Assembly (NCBI RefSeq): GCF_946479715.1
Contig: NZ_CAMLHF010000020.1
Location: forward strand, 1-42,016
Length of the DNA: 42,016 nucleotides
Direction of reading: 5' to 3'
DNA from: an uncultured Pedobacter sp.
Lineage (GTDB): Bacteria; Bacteroidota; Bacteroidia; Sphingobacteriales; Sphingobacteriaceae
In this document: piece by piece, positions 39,982 through 42,016 of the stretch
Position numbering within the stretch: position 1 is the stretch's first letter
How the letters are laid out: the number at the start of each line of letters is the position of its first letter
Position numbers and translations under genes: made by a program
The notes under the pieces: generated by a model
Database searches by the model: none
The model's input: only the letters and a program-made list of their open reading frames with translations
What the model was told of the DNA's origin: nothing

Positions 39982-40738
39982 ATTCTTTCATGAATTGTTT
40001 AACACTGTCTATAACATCACCAGCAGACAAACTTTTCACGAAGGCGGTACCTATAATTGCTCCATTAGCATATTTACAAGCCTTATCAAAGGTTTCTTTA
40101 CTACTTATACCGAAACCTATCATGGTTGGGTTTTTGAGTTTTAATGAAGCAATTCTTGAAAAGTATGCTTCGGTAGTATCAGACACCTGAAGGTTTTTTC
40201 CTGTGGTTGCAGACGATGACAGCAAGTAAATAAATCCATTGCTTAAACCGTCGATTTTACGGATCCTTTCTTCAGAAGTTTGAGGGGTAACCAGAAATAT
40301 ATTACTTAAACCATATTTAGCAAAAACTGGTTCATATAACTCCTCATGTTCAACCATTGGAAGATCCGGAACTATGCAACCATCCACACCTACCTCTGCA
40401 CAAGCTTTACAGAAATTCTCTACACCAAATTGAAGCATTGGGTTTACATAACCCATTAACAAAACCGGGATAGTTAACGTTTTACGTAAATCTTTAAGCT
40501 GCTCAAACAGCAATCTTAAATCCATACCATTATCAAGTGCTTGTTTACTGCTTGCCTGTATAACCGGGCCATCAGCAACAGGATCAGAATATGGGAACCC
40601 TATTTCTAATAAGTCTGCACCTGAACGTTCTAACTCTTCTGCAATTGCCACTGTATCTCCAAGATTAGGATAACCGGCTGTATAGTAAATTGATAATATA
40701 TCTTTCTTTTCCTGAAATAACTTTTTAATTCTATTCAT
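39971..40738 (-). CDS. trpA: Tryptophan synthase alpha chain
   Basis: A 255-residue TIM barrel that cleaves indole-3-glycerol phosphate to indole and glyceraldehyde-3-phosphate. Catalytic E45 in DLLEIGFPYSDP and D56 in PVADGPVIQ (E. coli Glu49 and Asp60) are present, as are LLSSSATTGK (phosphate loop) and GFGISSKE. It follows trpB by 5 nt and closes the trp operon on this side, after trpF and trpB. The 11-nt overlap with nhaA leaves no room for a terminator, so transcripts may collide. Confidence 0.96.
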   Translation of the reverse strand: MNRIKKLFQEKKDILSIYYTAGYPNLGDTVAIAEELERSGADLLEIGFPYSDPVADGPVIQASSKQALDNGMDLRLLFEQLKDLRKTLTIPVLLMGYVNPMLQFGVENFCKACAEVGVDGCIVPDLPMVEHEELYEPVFAKYGLSNIFLVTPQTSEERIRKIDGLSNGFIYLLSSSATTGKNLQVSDTTEAYFSRIASLKLKNPTMIGFGISSKETFDKACKYANGAIIGTAFVKSLSAGDVIDSVKQFMKEFKP

Positions 40739-40743
40739 TTCTT

Positions 40744-41925
40744 TTATAATCCAAAATATTTCATGTAAGTATCCATATCCTTGTCACCGCGGCCCGACAA
40801 GCAAACCACGACATTCTCTCCACCTTTAAAATTCATTTTCTCCAGATAAGCTAGTGCATGGGCACTCTCTATTGCAGGGATAATACCCTCCATTTGAGTC
40901 AGCAATAAACCAGCTTCCAAAGACTCATCATCAGTTATGGAAACATACTGACCACGACCAGTTTTAAATAAATGTGCATGCTGAGGGCCAATGCCCGGAT
41001 AATCTAATCCTGCCGACACAGAATGCGGTTCAACAACCTGACCATCTTCCGTTTGCATCAGAATACTTCTGCTGCCATGTAACACCCCTTCTTTACCCAA
41101 TGTAGTTGTAGCTGCTGAAAAGCCGCTATCAACTCCTTTACCTGCAGCCTCTACAGCTATCAGTTTTACCTTTTCATCGTCAATAAAATGGTAGAACATC
41201 CCCATGGCATTACTGCCACCACCAACACAGGCCAATACATAATCTGGCTGGTCATTACCGGTTTGTTCTATCAATTGTTTCTTAGTCTCTTCTGAAATGA
41301 TAGATTGAAAAAGTGCCACCATATCCGGATATGGATGTGGCCCAACAACAGAGCCTATTATATAATGCGTATCTACCGGATTATTGATCCAATCGCGCAT
41401 GGCTTCATTAGTAGCATCTTTTAACGTTTTACTTCCTGAAGTTGCTGGAACCACTTTAGCACCCAACATTTTCATTCTGGCAACATTGGGAGCTTGTCTT
41501 TGAATATCAATCTCTCCCATATACACTACGCATTCTAATCCGCGTAATGCACACACTGTAGCAGTAGCCACACCATGTTGCCCGGCACCAGTTTCGGCAA
41601 TAATACGTTTCTTACCTAAACGTTCTGCAAGCAATATTTGCCCAATGGTATTGTTGATCTTATGTGCACCTGTATGATTCAGGTCTTCACGTTTCAGAAA
41701 AATATTGGCATTATATTTTTGCGATAACCGTTTAGCTAAATATAGCGGCGAGGGCCTGCCAACATAATCTTTAAGTAACTGATGAAATTCCTTTTGAAAG
41801 TCTTTATCCTCAATAATTTTAAGATAATTCTGTCGTAATTCTTCTACATTCGGATATAGCATTTCCGGAATATAAGCTCCGCCAAAATCTCCGTAGTATC
41901 CTTTTTCATTTACAAAGTAGTTCAT
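40744..41925 (-). CDS. trpB: Tryptophan synthase beta chain
   Basis: A 393-residue PLP enzyme that joins indole to serine. The PLP lysine is K89 in [20 protein letters not shown]-like [19 protein letters not shown] follows, then the phosphate loop GGGSNAMG and the monovalent-ion and closure region [10 protein letters not shown] near the C-terminus. The family-typical start [20 protein letters not shown] gives 41925; an ATG at 41955, 3 nt after the trpF stop, would add ten residues and might provide coupling. It is TrpB1-type, which pairs with TrpA. Confidence 0.96.
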   Translation of the reverse strand: MNYFVNEKGYYGDFGGAYIPEMLYPNVEELRQNYLKIIEDKDFQKEFHQLLKDYVGRPSPLYLAKRLSQKYNANIFLKREDLNHTGAHKINNTIGQILLAERLGKKRIIAETGAGQHGVATATVCALRGLECVVYMGEIDIQRQAPNVARMKMLGAKVVPATSGSKTLKDATNEAMRDWINNPVDTHYIIGSVVGPHPYPDMVALFQSIISEETKKQLIEQTGNDQPDYVLACVGGGSNAMGMFYHFIDDEKVKLIAVEAAGKGVDSGFSAATTTLGKEGVLHGSRSILMQTEDGQVVEPHSVSAGLDYPGIGPQHAHLFKTGRGQYVSITDDESLEAGLLLTQMEGIIPAIESAHALAYLEKMNFKGGENVVVCLSGRGDKDMDTYMKYFGL

Positions 41926-41958
41926 AATCTTGTTCTTAAATCCTTTATTGAGCATAGC

Positions 41959-42016
41959 TCAGTAGGACAACATATTTTTAAAGTCAATCAATTTATCTAT
42001 ATCCTTTAGCCCAGGC
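41959..42016 (-). CDS. trpF: C-terminal end of phosphoribosylanthranilate isomerase, partial
   Basis: Only the last 18 codons are in the window, reading PGLKDIDKLIDFKNMLSY then TGA. The PG(I/L)KD pattern and position directly before trpB fit TrpF. The assignment rests mostly on operon context. Confidence 0.7.
   Translation of the reverse strand, partial: PGLKDIDKLIDFKNMLSY

Overview
The window looks like a chromosomal segment of a low-GC member of the Bacteroidota, most likely Sphingobacteriaceae (Pedobacter or a close relative). The evidence is a short (286-residue) primary sigma factor, several upstream boxes matching the Bacteroidota -7 consensus TAnnTTTG, a large Oar-type TonB-dependent receptor, an S46 dipeptidyl-peptidase, a GH92 mannosidase beside an FHS-family sugar porter, and very few Shine-Dalgarno sequences. 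The genus is an inference; no rRNA or tRNA gene was seen. No insertion sequence, prophage, integrase or CRISPR array was seen either.

Layout. 1-4047 (minus): a glycan-use operon of GH92 alpha-mannosidase, FHS sugar/H+ symporter and an SGNH hydrolase cut by the window edge. 4188-4322: a terminator and an intergenic hairpin repeat. 4462-6624: an S46 peptidase. 6672-7986 (minus) is a GNAT-PhzF pair, divergent from a MocR/PdxR-type regulator (8082-9521). 9525-13649 (minus) is a compact five-gene cluster: an unknown protein, two different SDR enzymes, and a LytS/LytTR two-component pair. 13747-14921 holds a ThuA-domain protein and a 72-residue protein with an unusually strong ribosome binding site. 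14922-15343 has no gene but carries an 11-nt periodic array. 15391-18651 is an Oar-like TonB receptor, divergent from lpdA (18976-20364). Then come an MBL-fold hydrolase, a YegP-type protein, a small XRE regulator, rpoD and a long-form GAPDH.

24756-28315 holds a small unknown protein, an M28 peptidase lipoprotein, an S41 PDZ protease lipoprotein and a HAD-like protein that lacks its nucleophile. The last is co-transcribed with a stand-alone preATP-grasp fragment and lolD. 29369-33109 (plus) is a membrane-protein locus: a six-TM protein with a winged-helix regulator, followed by a small membrane protein, a DUF4173-like membrane protein and a di-iron ferritin-like protein. The two halves are preceded by nearly identical 27-nt operator-like sequences. 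sucC follows with a good promoter, then a 588-nt gene-free stretch whose distal part is very A-rich and almost free of G, then asnS. Last come a glutamate-synthase-like FMN protein (minus), a Sua5/YciO-nhaA pair (plus), and trpA, trpB and the end of trpF (minus).

The best candidates for something undescribed are the regulator, membrane-protein and di-iron locus with its twin operator (29369-33109), the 11-nt periodic array (15118-15249), the decayed or repurposed preATP-grasp/HAD pair (27701-28644), and the G-depleted tract before asnS (34542-34860).
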